Positions 1 through 12,391 of a stretch of 64,000 bases of DNA are shown here, piece by piece. Source of the DNA: Diphasiastrum complanatum (Eukaryota; Streptophyta; Lycopodiopsida; Lycopodiales; Lycopodiaceae); NCBI GenBank assembly GCA_029204225.1, contig CM055112.1, positions 625,001 through 689,000 on the forward strand, read 5' to 3'. A program made the position numbers and the translations under genes. Under the pieces are notes generated by a model, which did not search any database, was not told the origin of the DNA, and saw nothing but the letters and a program-made list of their open reading frames with translations. How positions within the stretch are numbered: position 1 is the first letter of the stretch; each line of letters opens with the position of its first letter.

Positions 1-371
1 CACACAGTCATTCAAAGCCCCCCATGTTGATAGCATTCATCTGAGTCATAAAGACTAAGGCAATATCCCTTCAGAATCCTGGCTCTTTTTTATGATTCAC
101 TGGGCTCTGAGCTTACCCAGGCACCAAAATGCCTACAGAATACAAAACATTTATACACTCACCCACGCACCAGGAACAAACTAAGTCACGATTGGAGCGG
201 TAAAGTTATACAGATGAAACAGTCATCAAGAAAAAAATGAGGTGCCGTTAATTTTGAACTACAAAATCGGCTCACGGTATGGTGCACATGTCAGTTATGG
301 TACACATGAACTTCTGCTGAATGCATTGTAGCTGGGTAAGATCGATTATGCAATCAGCCTTGAGTGCTTCG
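1..371. other. 3' flank of the GRAS gene; no gene seen
   Basis: This stretch lies downstream of the stop codon of the minus-strand GRAS gene and would hold its 3' untranslated region. I see no open frame, repeat or retroelement motif in it and no clear polyadenylation signal on the minus strand. Confidence 0.5.
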
Positions 372-1805
372 CTAGTGCCAAGCTGATGCTGCAATGAGCA
401 TCCTGTTGAGCCAACCAAGGCACAAAGCTCCATTTTCCTCTTTCAGTCTATAGTTATCACTGTATGACTCAAGCAGAGACTTGATGGTAGCATTCACGTA
501 TGAGCTTAGAGGGTATGGTTCAAACCCTGCCATGGTCATCCTTGCTCTCCATTTTCCTAACACTTCATGCCTCTCGACTCGATCTGCTCCTTCACAGGCT
601 ATAATGTTTACTATGTCACGAGCCAAACATTGCTCCTCAACATTCACTCTGTCTCTGCTGTGCCTTGGAAGTGTCACGTCCAGGGATTCAAAAACTGCAG
701 AATAGTAACTCATTACCTCCGCAAACCGAGCCAAGAATGGAGAGGTGTTAGTGTTTGCTTCTTGCTCCACGACAGTCATAACCTTAGGGTTTAAGCCTCT
801 TACCATGCGGAGCAGTCGATCACGAGGATTGGTAGTGAGGACACTCTCGTCAGGCATGTGATGCAACTGCAATGCAAAGTTGACCGCAAGTGCCTCTCCT
901 GCCCGCACCTCAAGCATCCATGGCTGCACATCCGAGGCCTTCATACATAATGCATGGAACTCAAAAGGCACTTTAAAAGAATCTGCAAGCTGGGTAAGTC
1001 TCTGCTGGACTGCTTGGAGGCTGCGTGGCCAAGCCTCAGGATCCGCCACCCCTGTGATCCGGATGTGTGGTGGCCCTCCAGGCCTTCCAGCCAGGGCCTG
1101 CATCAGAGTAATCCACTGCGTACCCTCAGCTATCTCAAAATCAATAATATGCACTCTGTCCTCCTCTCTGAACGCCTCGGCGATGGCACCGTTGGCAGCC
1201 ATGTAACCAAATTTGATATATGGACAAACTTCATACATAATTTGCATTGCGGAGAGCAGATCCCCAACAGGTGGCTCCTTGCATTTCAAAGCACTGTACA
1301 AGCCTTTGCCAGATGATTTTAATTTTGCAACTAAACCTTCAACAGTGTAGGCAGCCAATCTTTGCATAGGATCTCCATAAATAGAGACTAGCTGATTGAG
1401 CCTATTCACTAGATTATGAGCACAATCAAGATCCTCGTTAGACACAGCTTGAGCACATAACAGAAGGAGCTTTTCGGGATGATTCCTTGGATCATTGAGC
1501 ACATGTTGCTGGATTGAATCTGACCAGTTCATGTATGGAGATACACTTGGGGCACAGTAAAGTGAGACACCAACATCAAACTCATCACAATCCAAGTCCG
1601 GTCCTAGCAAGACCGTTTCTAGCTCTTGCAGAGTGCGTGCAATGATCTGAGATTGGTCACCTGCAACTTGCTCAGCCTCAAATTTGGTACAAGATGAATG
1701 AATGCGATGGTTGTCCGGAAAGCAACTGCCAAAAGGAGAAATGTTCTTCCGAAAATTGAAAGAGTGAGATGGTGCCATTAATGTGAATGGATCGTCCACC
1801 GGCAT
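372..1805 (-). CDS. GRAS-domain transcription regulator, PAT1/SCL type
   Basis: This intronless frame encodes 477 residues and is complete from ATG (1805) to TAG (372-374). The GRAS domain fills about residues 108-477. LHRI runs about 110-210, the signature VHIIDF is at 218-223, a second leucine-rich part is about 255-310, and the PFYRE block is about 325-408 with CLARDIVNIIACEG at 393-406. RVER is at 409-412 and the SAW block is about 413-477, with tryptophans at 465 and 476. The roughly 105-residue N-terminus is short and unconserved. GRAS proteins are nuclear, plant-specific regulators that mostly act through other DNA-binding factors. The PAT1/SCL13/SCL21 branch, known for phytochrome and stress signalling, fits the LARDIVNIIACEG and RVER blocks best; I judge this from memory of the family. 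No break is seen. The next in-frame Met is residue 10, so the first ATG is preferred. Confidence 0.95.
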   Translation of the reverse strand: MPVDDPFTLMAPSHSFNFRKNISPFGSCFPDNHRIHSSCTKFEAEQVAGDQSQIIARTLQELETVLLGPDLDCDEFDVGVSLYCAPSVSPYMNWSDSIQQHVLNDPRNHPEKLLLLCAQAVSNEDLDCAHNLVNRLNQLVSIYGDPMQRLAAYTVEGLVAKLKSSGKGLYSALKCKEPPVGDLLSAMQIMYEVCPYIKFGYMAANGAIAEAFREEDRVHIIDFEIAEGTQWITLMQALAGRPGGPPHIRITGVADPEAWPRSLQAVQQRLTQLADSFKVPFEFHALCMKASDVQPWMLEVRAGEALAVNFALQLHHMPDESVLTTNPRDRLLRMVRGLNPKVMTVVEQEANTNTSPFLARFAEVMSYYSAVFESLDVTLPRHSRDRVNVEEQCLARDIVNIIACEGADRVERHEVLGKWRARMTMAGFEPYPLSSYVNATIKSLLESYSDNYRLKEENGALCLGWLNRMLIAASAWH

Positions 1806-3383
1806 GGTTAAGCTAAGCTGGATCCACAGCTCAGCTTGCTAGCCCAGAAACTGTTCACCTATTACAAATAGGAAGAAAAGATGGCTTGCAGAGAATGTTC
1901 AAGTACTAAAAAGAACAGATGGCAAGCCAGGATGATATGGGATAAATCCAGTCAGAAATAAAATATATAGGGCTGATTCTGAGACTAATAGTACGAGAAA
2001 GACGATGACTAAATAAACTCAGTTGAGTAGTATCAAAAGAAATGTCAGACATGGGGGCAAATCAGCCAAGATTTGGCATGTACTGGACATTCATTAAACT
2101 CCACCTGTGAATCTGCTTGTTCAGGCACTTGGCGTGGTCGTTCTCGTAGGCATCAAAGACACTGATACAGCGAGCGTCCTGATTGAGGAATAGAACTCAA
2201 CATGGAGTGGATCTAACTAGGCAGCAGATCTTTTGAGATAAAAGCAACTTTATATTGTGTTTCCAGGTCACAAGGTCAAACTCTACCACTGCCAGTAATA
2301 TCTTTCAATTCACCAATCTGTTGTGTTTAAAACAATTGTTCCGTTCCATCCCCCAGATGTAAAACAACAGGGCTCGGCTCGAGAGAATAGACAATGGAAT
2401 GACAGAAGCTCAATTAGTTCGGTACATCAAAAAAAATATTATAACAATGCTCAATACTGTGTACACGAAACTGATAACAATGAGTACTTCGACACATGAA
2501 CATGATAAAATGATGCTACTACTTTCACTTTTCGACAATACCTTTTCTTTCAAAAGCGGCAAAAATAACAATCGTAAAGAAAGCAGTGAACACGCAACGC
2601 AGTTTGATGTAACCTATGAAGAGACTAACAAAAACAAGTCAACTGACACAAGAGATTATGGCAATCTTTAAGACAAGAGAGATTGGCCTACTTGTACTAT
2701 GCCTTCTGAGTGCGTTTGTAAATAAGCCGCTCGAAAGTTTATCCTTCCAACCTCTCACCATGTTGATGTCAGCGTTACATCTGCAGCACATGACATAAGG
2801 ACGGCCGGTGCTAAAAGACGCGTGAGCCAGCATAACACAAAAATCCTATTCCAATAACGTGAACGTTTAGCCAAGCAATTTCGGTGCCTGAAAGACAAAA
2901 AGCGAAGCTAAACGCCACACTCCTGAGGTAGTATTCTGGAAGCTGTCAAAGGTACAGAGTCGCTGACTTTACAAGAAATCAAAACAATGTATAATCACAT
3001 GGCACAATCATAATAGTACTAATCTGCTTACCACAAGATTTTTTAAGCCAACCTGACAACAAAACCAAAATGCTTCAGCTTCACTGAAAGCGGTAAAACA
3101 CGAACATAGATAGAATCTATGATTATAAAATTTATATCCAAAACAGTAAACATACGAGACAAAGAAAGTGTAATAAGATGCCGGTTTCAACAAACGACGT
3201 GTAAGATCTTTATCGATTAGTTTCAACTTTGTCTGAGAGAGCAGTGTCAGTACTTGCTCGTCCATGCCTCTCCTTCTTTGAGGCTTCGTTAAGATCCTTC
3301 CAACCAAGGCTCCAGTGCCATCTTCGCAGCAGAGAAGCTCCAGGCCCATCTTCGCGGCAGAGAAGGCCCCACCCAAACGCAAA
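1806..3383. other. Upstream region of the GRAS gene; no gene seen
   Basis: On the minus strand this is the 5' side of the GRAS gene and should contain its promoter and 5' untranslated region. No convincing TATA box or second coding region was recognised, and the short open frames here look like chance. A 5' UTR intron, common in this family, cannot be confirmed or excluded from sequence alone. Confidence 0.4.
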
Positions 3384-3645
3384 ATGAGAACGAGGTACGA
3401 CACGATACAAATGAAGTTCTATATAAAAAAAAAAAACAAATCAAAATTCATGTCGTCTGGGGGTTTATCGTGTAAGACTGCACAGATTGTTGTGGGGATA
3501 AGGGTGGGAGTTCGATCCAAATATTGCGAAAGCATTTTTCCCTTCTTCTTTTTTAAGTATAATGGAAGGAGCTGGGCCTATAGTAAAGATTTTCAAAAAA
3601 ACCTGGGGGAGGCAAATGATTGGTCTCAAAGGACTCAATTCCTCT
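3384..3645 (+). repeat. Dispersed SINE-like repeat, copy 1
   Basis: This segment recurs at 25295-25550 with high identity over more than 200 bases, starting at ATGAGAACGAGG and passing through an A-rich stretch. Both copies contain GAGTTCGATCC (3508-3518 here), which resembles the B box of an RNA polymerase III tRNA-type promoter. A clear A box was not identified, so a tRNA-derived SINE is plausible but a small non-autonomous DNA element is not excluded. It lies between the GRAS gene and a copia fragment. Confidence 0.5.
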
Positions 3646-3733
3646 TTTTTAAGTATAATGGAAAGAGCTGGCCGTAATAAAGATTTTCAAAAAAACTTGG
3701 GCGGGGCAAATGATTGGTCTCAAAGGACTCAAT
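3549..3733 (+). repeat. Direct tandem duplication, 96-bp unit
   Basis: Two adjacent copies start near 3549 and 3645, and the shared string AAGTATAATGG sits at 3555 and 3651. Both also share a run of A residues and a block about TTGGTCTCAAAGGACTCAA. The unit overlaps the 3' part of the SINE-like repeat, whose copy at 25.3 kb carries the unit only once. The duplication is therefore specific to this copy. Confidence 0.8.
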
Positions 3734-3811
3734 CTTGTTTGGCTAAACATATTTTTTTAAAATTATATGCAAGTCCTTGGGCCCAAGTGCTCACCCTCAC
3801 ATGAGGAGGAA

Positions 3812-4144
3812 CCTGTTGGATTTCTATCGTCTCCATCCCTATCTCTCTGCTAATCTAGATCCATTCACTAGTTGTAAATACTTGTATAATCACATGCTTT
3901 GCCAAAATACACTTGTAATTTGACAGTCTACAGAAATACAAAAGAATCGATGACAGTGTCTCCCCGATTGTTCGGACACCTTCGACTATTCAGTCATCCT
4001 TGATTATTTGGCCATCCTCGATAGTTCGACCACTTGGACCATCTAACTAGATTCGATTATTCGGCCATCCTCAAACAATCCCACAATCCGATTATTGATG
4101 GATCAACCAGTACATTGACTCACGCTCGGACGAAATCTCCAACA
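3812..4144 (+). repeat. Possible solo LTR
   Basis: The segment begins TGTTGGATTT and ends AAATCTCCAACA, so its ends are near-inverted repeats with TG and CA termini as in plant LTRs. It holds degenerate repeats of a GATTATTCGGCCATCC-like string (about 3980-4090). No target-site duplication was seen and no second copy is in the window. An LTR is an inference. Confidence 0.3.
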
Positions 4145-4299
4145 GAAGAAGATGTTGTCCGAAGGTAGTTGACAACAGTTCGTGGTGCCTTAATCCTAAT
4201 TGTAAACTACAAATTAAGTATTCTTTTAATTAGTTAGCCATGTGTATATATCCAGCAATTTATCAGTTGCTCGGTGAGCTCCACAAATATTGTACCTAA

Positions 4300-5100
4300 T
4301 CATCTATTCGTTACAATCAATAGATCATCCTGAACACAGTCCATTTAAGTCAAATCAAGAACATATATTTAAAGATTTGCTAGACATTATACAAACTGAT
4401 ATGTGTGGCCCAATGCAAACACCATCACTACTAGGTGCTAAATTCTTTATTACTTTTATAGATGACTATTCCAAAAGAACTACTGTATATTTTCTGAAGC
4501 TTTCCAGTTCTTCAAGAAATACAAAGAAAATGCCGAGTTGCAAAAAACCAAGAAGATGAAAGCTCTTAAGAACTACAACGGTGGTAAATACATCTCAAAC
4601 GAGTTCAAAGACTATTGCTCAGCCAATGGCATCGAGCAACAATTTGTTCGTTCTTATTCTCCACAGTCGAATGTACTGGCAGAAAGGAAGAACATGACCT
4701 TAGTCTAGTCTGCCAAATGTATGATAACACATACTTCGTTGCCCAAATTGTTCTGGCAACATGCTGTATCAACAACAACCTACGTTCGGAACTAATGTTT
4801 AACCAAAGGCTTACTTGACAGCAAAACTCCTCATGAAATCTGGACAGGATCCAAGCCTTCATTGAAACATTTGAGAGTATTCAGATGTACTGCCTATGCT
4901 CATGTCCCAAAGGACAACAAAAAAAAATTAGATGAGCATTCATTTAAAACTATAATTGTTGGCTACTGTACTTCTGATGGAATGCATAGACTGTACAATA
5001 TAGAGACCTATAAAGTTTTCACTAACAGATACGTGACTTTTATAGAAGATCAGTTTATTGATTTGAAGGGCAAGGTTGAGCACACTAATTTAATAGTTTA
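4300..5100 (+). mobile_element. Ty1/copia integrase fragment
   Basis: Translated pieces match the copia integrase core. The first acidic region reads IIQTDMCGPMQTP followed by FFITFIDDYSKRT, and a later part holds GIEQQFVRSYSPQSN. The C-terminal part carries the copia-typical sequence HLRVFRCTAYAHVPKDNKKK and FKTIIVGYCTSDGMHRLYN. Gag, protease, reverse transcriptase and RNase H are absent, so this is an old partial copy with several breaks. It ends against a fragment of the gag-only element's LTR. Confidence 0.85.
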
Positions 5101-5330
5101 AGTTGTTTCCTAGTGTCTTTTGGATGTGTGTTTCTTTGTGCACCACTAGATCTTTTGTGTTTCTTTGAAGGGCTAGGATTTCAATCCTTGCCACTTCAAG
5201 TAGCCAATAGGATGTATGGGGCAAGGGCCTTCCCAAGAATAAAAGGGCATCATTTGTACTCATTTTACATTCTCAATTCAAGAAAGAAACATTGTTGGTC
5301 TCTCTCTCTCTCTCTCTCTCTCTCTCATGG
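5094..5330 (+). repeat. Fragment of the gag-only element LTR
   Basis: This matches the inner part of the LTRs at 7674 and 11375, including the stretch around GATCTTTTGTGTTTCTTTGAA, the AATAAAAGGGCA box and the following CT microsatellite (5299-5326, much shorter than in the full copies). The first ~180 bases of the LTR are missing. It abuts the copia integrase fragment. Confidence 0.8.
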
Positions 5331-7569
5331 GTAGTATCTAGCTTCATATTGCTCCCTCTTGCTCTAAATGGTCTAAGTATTTGGATTGTTTTTTTTAAAG
5401 GCATACCCCTAAAAATGTCTTAAACTTTTTAGGGGGAATTTTTTTAAACTTGTCTGAACGATCAAGATTCACCCTAGTTTCATCCAAGGGTAAAGACAAA
5501 GTTTTGGTACCTTCCACGTAGTTTCATGGTAAGCTCAGACTCAGCTACTTATACTATGCTATTCTTTGAGGTTTTTCCACCTCTTCTCTTCTTCTCCTCC
5601 CTCACTATATTTTCAAAGGGTTTGTGATTGTTGGACAACGCCTATCTTCCACACAAATGATTTCTTCAAGCAAGAGCTTTTTCACATATGTACATGATCT
5701 ACTTACCTTGCGCATTTGCTATTGATTATGTAAACCATAAACAAATATGGGAGTGGATGCACGGACAACCAGCGGCCTCTCTTTTTTCTTTTCAAACGTT
5801 AATACTTTTCATACTTTGCGACCTTTGGTTTTCACATAGTTTTACTAAACTATTGATGGTCGCTGACGGTCGTTAATGGTTTCCACAAAGTATATGTTTG
5901 ATGATGGCCGCTGATGTGAATGCGATCTCTGACCAGCGATGGCCGTTGATGATGGGTGGTCTTTTGATCCTACTAATCCACATACACATACACTTTTTAG
6001 TAGTAAAAGTACGCTGTAAAACAACGATGGCAGCGCTTATAATCAGCATAGTAAGCACGCTGATTGAATGCTTGATGTATGAATGCTTAATGAGTAGCTT
6101 CATGCACTTATTGAATAGCTCATATTTGTATACGTGAGAGTGTGCTGGAAAATCAGCAATGCTTACAATAATCCAATAAGGGAACAAGCATCCTTTTTGC
6201 TTTATAAGTGATAGCTTAATGTCTACACAACAAACATTCCGAAGTTATACTCTCCATTCCAGTTTATGATGATCTCTTGATAAACTAACATGATGCTAAC
6301 AGTCACTTTTGCTTTTGCTCATACATAGCAGTACTACTGCTAGTAGATACACTTATATGAAACCATACTATACCCACTCTATATTCTAAACTACAGCAAT
6401 TCAATTGATAACATGGCTATCCTTTCTTCAATTGCTCTACTCAGCCGAGTGATTGCTATGAGCACTTGTTAGTGGTTGTAATTCTTTTATGATCAACTCT
6501 TGCAGTCTACACTACCATGACTTTATTCTTATCTTTTGATAAGCTTCGAAGCATATATCGATCACGGGCACTACACCTTCACCCTAAGCTCCTTCAGACG
6601 TAATGAAGAAATCGTTGTTGCCTATCATACTATGATAGATACTATTGGCTGTGACTGTTGATGTATGGCATACTATTCAAATGTCACTTTTATGTTATTA
6701 ACTCATCGATAAAGTCGTGTTGTGGTAATGCATGAAGAATCGAGAAGTAGCGAATACATCATGGCATCTTCACAAGAGTACGCTTCCACCAATATCCAGG
6801 TATGAGCTTTATCATAGCTAGCAAAATATATCAGAACCTCGACTAATTCAAAGGCAATATTCTCCTCAAGTTTGACTCATCTTTAACGTAGTTGTCTGTT
6901 TTTTTTCTTTCTTATTGTTTACATGATGAGTTTCAAACGATTATTGAATTAACCCAACCCAATACATGAAATTATACTCATTTTTGGCTCAAATTACTCT
7001 TGGAATGCATGGATTTGCGCAAGGGTTGTTATAGTCTCTAATGTTAGAATGGCATGGATTTGCCCTAATATATTCATTGAGACTATACAAGCCAAAGACT
7101 TTTTTTGTTTCTAAACATGGCAACTTAAATAAATTGGTAATTTTTGCACTAGCTCTTTCAAGTTTACACTAGTAATTAAACTAGTAATCGAGCATGAACA
7201 CCCTTGGAAAGCATGGATATGCTCAAGGGATTTTGAAACCATTTTTGCACATTTTTAGCAAGCGTCCTTTCATTGATTTAATATATACTAAAAACTAATA
7301 ATTGATATGGACTAATGCCTGTTACACTGATCAGCATGGGTTTCACCCTGATACGGTAATATGATGGCTTAGCCTATCGCTAAGATTCACAAGTGAATGG
7401 GAAGATTGGACTATGATTTTTCATTTTAAACGAAGCTGTTAAGTAGCAATGCTTATTTTGTACATGGATAACAACTGACATTCAGCGTTGAAATTTGTCT
7501 TCCTCAAATACTAACTCGCGTGGTTTCGTGTTGTGGGACGGTGGCAAAGGTACTAGTTGGATGTCTTGA
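5331..7569. other. AT-rich spacer without recognised gene
   Basis: No open frame here looks real on either strand. Around 6980-7260 there are loosely repeated strings of the type GGAATGCATGGATTTGC and GGAAAGCATGGATATGC, each followed by a CAAGGG-like string. This suggests the remains of a degenerate repeat. No retroelement domain was recognised. Confidence 0.4.
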
Positions 7570-7673
7570 AATAAGTCTTGATTTATGGTGCTTTACTATA
7601 CTGTATTTTACTTCTCAACTATACTTTACCTTGTTGGCTTATGAAAGGTTTCAAAGGGTTTGGTCTTGCTTAA
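7570..7673 (+). repeat. Short dispersed repeat, LTR-like, shared with 34.75 kb
   Basis: About 100 bases, from GGTGCTTTA to GGTTTGGTCTTG, align with 34755-34850. At the second site the match continues towards a degenerate initiator-Met primer site, which suggests the end of a copia-type LTR. The gag-only element is inserted directly at the right end of this copy. Confidence 0.5.
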
Positions 7674-8280
<607 letters not shown>

Positions 8281-8281
8281 G

Positions 8282-8299
8282 TGGCACCGTTGCCGGGGA
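8282..8299 (+). other. Primer binding site, tRNA-Asp type
   Basis: TGGCACCGTTGCCGGGGA lies one base after the 5' LTR. It matches the complement of a plant tRNA-Asp 3' end (TGGCGCCGTTGCCGGGGA is the usual form), the primer used by Athila-type gypsy elements. This supports a gypsy origin for the gag-only element. Confidence 0.85.
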
Positions 8300-8597
8300 G
8301 CGCCACACTCTTGTCTCGTCGCATAGCATCTTTTCTCCTTCTCTCTCTTACGCATTCTTTTTTCACCAAAAAAAAATTGAATTTTTGAGGGTTAGATTAG
8401 TGTGATTAGTGTTAGATTTGTCGTTTTTCCGTAATTTTTTGTTTGTATGCACTGTAGGGAGAGATTGTGAGGTGGGAGGATTGGTTCCAAGCACCAAATC
8501 CCTTTCAAAAATTCCAAAAAATTCAAAATCTGTTTTTGGCAAGAAAATTGGGCAGGAAAACATATAAGATCTAATAACTTTTTGTTCAGCTTGAAGT

Positions 8598-9370
8598 AAC
8601 CTTCGCAGAGCCTTCTGAAATTCCATCTCACTGAGACAAGGACACAGAAATCTCTACGAGAGTTAGTTCCCAGCCCTTTTTTTCCAAAATACCCAAAAAA
8701 ATCCAAAAAAAATCTTAAAAATTTAAAAAGCTGCTTAGTAACCTTCATAGAGCCTTCTGAAGTTCCATCTCGTTGAAACAAGGACACAGAAATCTCTGCG
8801 AGAGCTACCTTGTAGATTAAGACCCTCTATGAAGGTTCCCAAGAGCCAAAATAGCAAAATCAAGGCCAGAACTCTCGTAGACATCAAAATTTGGATTTTT
8901 TGTGGCAACTAACCTTCGTAGAGAATTTTGAACCTCTATCTCATTGAGATAGTGACACAAAAAAGCCTGCGAGAGTTAGTTTGAATTATTGATTGATCTG
9001 TGAGCCAAAAAGTCGTTTTGAACCCTCGCAGACATCAATAACTCTTGCACCACTAAGCAGTAACTTTTGCAGACCATCCTATTGTTTCCAAAATGTCATT
9101 TTCCATTAATGATGAAGTCTGCGAGAGTTAGTTTGAGATATTGGTGAATATCTGAGCCAAAAAGTGTTTTAGAACTCTCGCAGACAGTGAAATTTTCATC
9201 ATCTATGAGAGCTAACTCTCACAAGCTTTTCCAGAGTTAGATTCACATCAGATCCAGCTCTTGTGAAGTCTGCGAAAGTTACTTTCTAATAGATCTGAAA
9301 AAATCAGGATTTTTGACTAAAAAATAGTACAAAGAACCCTCGCATGACCAATCCTCGCATTGAGTAACCT
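8598..9370 (+). repeat. Degenerate repeats in the leader of the gag-only element
   Basis: Three copies of a roughly 71-base unit start at 8598, 8740 and 8911. Each opens with AACCTTCG/CATAGAG and closes with a GCGAGAGTTAG-like string. Shorter pieces (CCTCGCAGAC, TCTGCGAGAGTTAG) continue to about 9370. Opening and closing strings are partly complementary, so each unit could fold back. No coding potential is seen; a packaging or structural RNA role is speculation. Confidence 0.7.
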
Positions 9371-9849
9371 TCACAGATAGAGTCAATGGAAAGATTTGTC
9401 TCAGATTTGTCTACTGTGAAAATCTCAGTCCAATCAGACCTAGGATCAGAGAGATATATGGAAAAGACCAAGAAAAAGGGCTAAAATCACACTGTTAGCC
9501 GACTGAAACTGATCAGATCTTGTCAAATCTAGGTTGCAGTCACAACATCCATCAAGGTCCAATACCCCTGGATTGAACCAAGTGAATGAACCTCAGGTCA
9601 AGATGATCAGTACCCTCCACATCAGCCACCATCCATCCATCACTCTTCTGTTCCATCTCTATTCCATCTTCTATCTCTATCTTTGTTAGATAAATCCATT
9701 TCTAATTCTATTTTCATTCTCATCCGTACTGATCCATCTTATATTGATTCTTTAATTTTCTTCTTCTACTGCCAAAAAAGAAAAAAAAAATGTCGCAACA
9801 CCAACATCATTGCGCAGACCTTGAAGTAATTCACCAACCAACTACTTTG

Positions 9850-11156
9850 TAACATTCTAGTGTTGAGCTATGGAGACCGCCATTGTAGGATTATCTAGAC
9901 TAAAAAAACTCCCTAATGAAACCATCAGAGACTACACCCATCGGATTTTCCATCTAGTGAAGGGTTGCCCGATTCCTGGACTTTTCATCTTCGCAAACTA
10001 CTATGTTGGACTGCCCAAAAAGATCAGATCTGGGTATGGCAGAACTAGCATCCTATGCATCACTTGCACACCTCTGTAAGGATTATCAAAAACTAGTGGC
10101 AAAGTGGAGGTATTGGTCATATCATCTTGCATGTCTCCGAACTCTAACCACAATAGCCTACCAGTCTATTTTGTGGAAGATCCTAAGGGAAATCTATTAC
10201 CAATGTATGCCTATCAACTTAGAGGCGATGGTATACTACAGTCGGTAAAGTGCTATGGATGCGGAGGAAAACATCGTCGAGTCGAATGTCCACATCGAGG
10301 GGATCCAGCAACATTTGAACCCTATTGTGCACAATGTGGAGTTAATCATCCATGCCGAAATTGCCCGATGAGAAATTCCCAAATAGCCAGAAGACATTTG
10401 GCTTATGTAGATCGATATGCACCTGTGTTGGCCAATCCACCAAACAAAAAGTTTCAAGGCACACGGAGGCGCCCACGGAAAAAGACAATGACGTCACAGA
10501 AAACAGAGCTGGTAGAGTCAATCAAGCCAATGATAGCTCAAGAAGTCAAGAAATTGGAAACCGAGGAAATTCGACAATTCCTATCAGAACTCTTGGCGCA
10601 CTCAATGCCCGTATTTATTAGTGATGAATTACAACGGGAGCCTATGTCAATGGAGCGACGAGAAGGCAGTTTAGCATGAGATCCAAGGGAAAGTGTAGTC
10701 ACGCAACCTTCAAATGGGAAGTGCACTGGCAAAGGGAAGACTAAGGTGGATGATTGCCATTCAACAAGCAAGATTCAACCAAAGTTTCACAAAACAACAG
10801 ACCACTCAATCAATGCCAAACCTGGTTATATCCATTCTCAAAAGACCAAACCAGGGAATCCAAGCCCAAAACGACCAAGTGTACAGCAAGAACCAGCACC
10901 TACAAAGACAACACCTTGTCTTCAATTTGTGAGATTGACTGTTGAGGAAAGTCTTCAGGTTATAGCCTACTTTGAGTACCTGGATAGACAAGAGAGTCAA
11001 GCAAGCATGTCATATCCACATTACGAATTGGGGGAGTCTAGGACAGTGGGACCAATTGCGTCGACCTATGAGAATCCACAACAAGATTTATCTTGGGATA
11101 CTCTAATGGAATGCCTCGACTACCCAATTGTCAATGAACAAAATTATCCGAAATAG
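9850..11156 (+). pseudogene. Gag remnant with two zinc knuckles
   Basis: The region begins with a gag-like segment (IVGLSRLKKLPNETIRDYTH) near 9880. It contains two zinc knuckles, CYGCGGKHRRVEC (10250-10288) and CAQCGVNHPCRNC (10326-10364). Both use the short spacing CX2CX3HX4C. A lysine-rich segment and a Pro/Gln-rich tail follow. Gag binds and packages the element RNA in the particle. No enzyme domain follows before the 3' LTR. This is a fossil reading frame with a few breaks. Confidence 0.75.
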
Positions 11157-11829
11157 CCACCGGACCCTTATGGGTATTATTGAAAATCTGGCAAGTCTGA
11201 GTTCTTGCTGCTCACCATCATCAAATAAAGTCTCAGGTTTTACGTAAGTGAATTCTATCCACATTTTTCTTGAAGCATCCATGTCCCAGCAATAAACGAA
11301 CCTACAACAATGCTCCTCCACGACAAATGCAGGCATAGTGCCGAGGGACCGGCACTACTTTGGACCGAGGACCCTGTTGTGGGTATTTCCTTTACATAAA
11401 AATATAAGTGAGTCCCACCACTCTAACTACTATTGGACAAGACTTACTTAGTGGACTCCACCACAGTATAGTGTACAATTAGAATAATAAGTGCGAGGCA
11501 TTGGCTTCCTATGTATAAGCCCAGCCAACAATGAGCACGTTAATTAAATGGTTTAAGTTGTGTTCTAGTGACCTGGGCCCTAGTTGCAAATAATATAAGT
11601 AAAAGCCCGAAGTCTAAGTTACAAGGTTGAGTCAAAGTCAAATGGTGGTAGGTGAGGTGTGTTTCTTTGTACACCATTAGATCTTTTGTGTTTCTTTAAA
11701 AGTATAGGATTGCAATCCTTGCCATTTCAAGTAGCCAATATGATGAATGGGACAAGGGCCTCTCCAAGAATAAAAGGGCACCATTTGTACTCATTTGACA
11801 TTCTCAATGAAAGGAAAAAAACTCTCTTG

Positions 11830-11932
<103 letters not shown>

Positions 11933-12082
11933 ACTGAATAGCTTGGGGTAGGTGCTCGAGCCCCCTCGGTCTTCCATGGCCAAGGCCCTCTCTCTCCTCT
12001 CTCTTTCTCTCTCTTCTTCATGTGTTGGGTGTGAATAGCTTTGGGTAGGCGCTCGAACCCCCAACGTCTCTCTCGACCTAAG

Positions 12083-12191
<109 letters not shown>

Positions 12192-12293
12192 TTTCGTGTT
12201 ATGCAAGTGAAGGCGGGGTTGACGCTCCCAATGTTCGAACCTTATACTACATAGATGACACAACACTTAAGCAAGAAAACTATGTGAATGTTT

Positions 12294-12295
<2 letters not shown>

Positions 12296-12391
<96 letters not shown>

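Noticed and set aside
880-1316. Plus-strand frames opposite the GRAS gene
   Set aside because: They are antisense shadows of the GRAS coding region.
2399-3403. Short frames upstream of the GRAS gene as small genes
   Set aside because: Low-complexity composition, no motif, no clear start context and conflict between strands.
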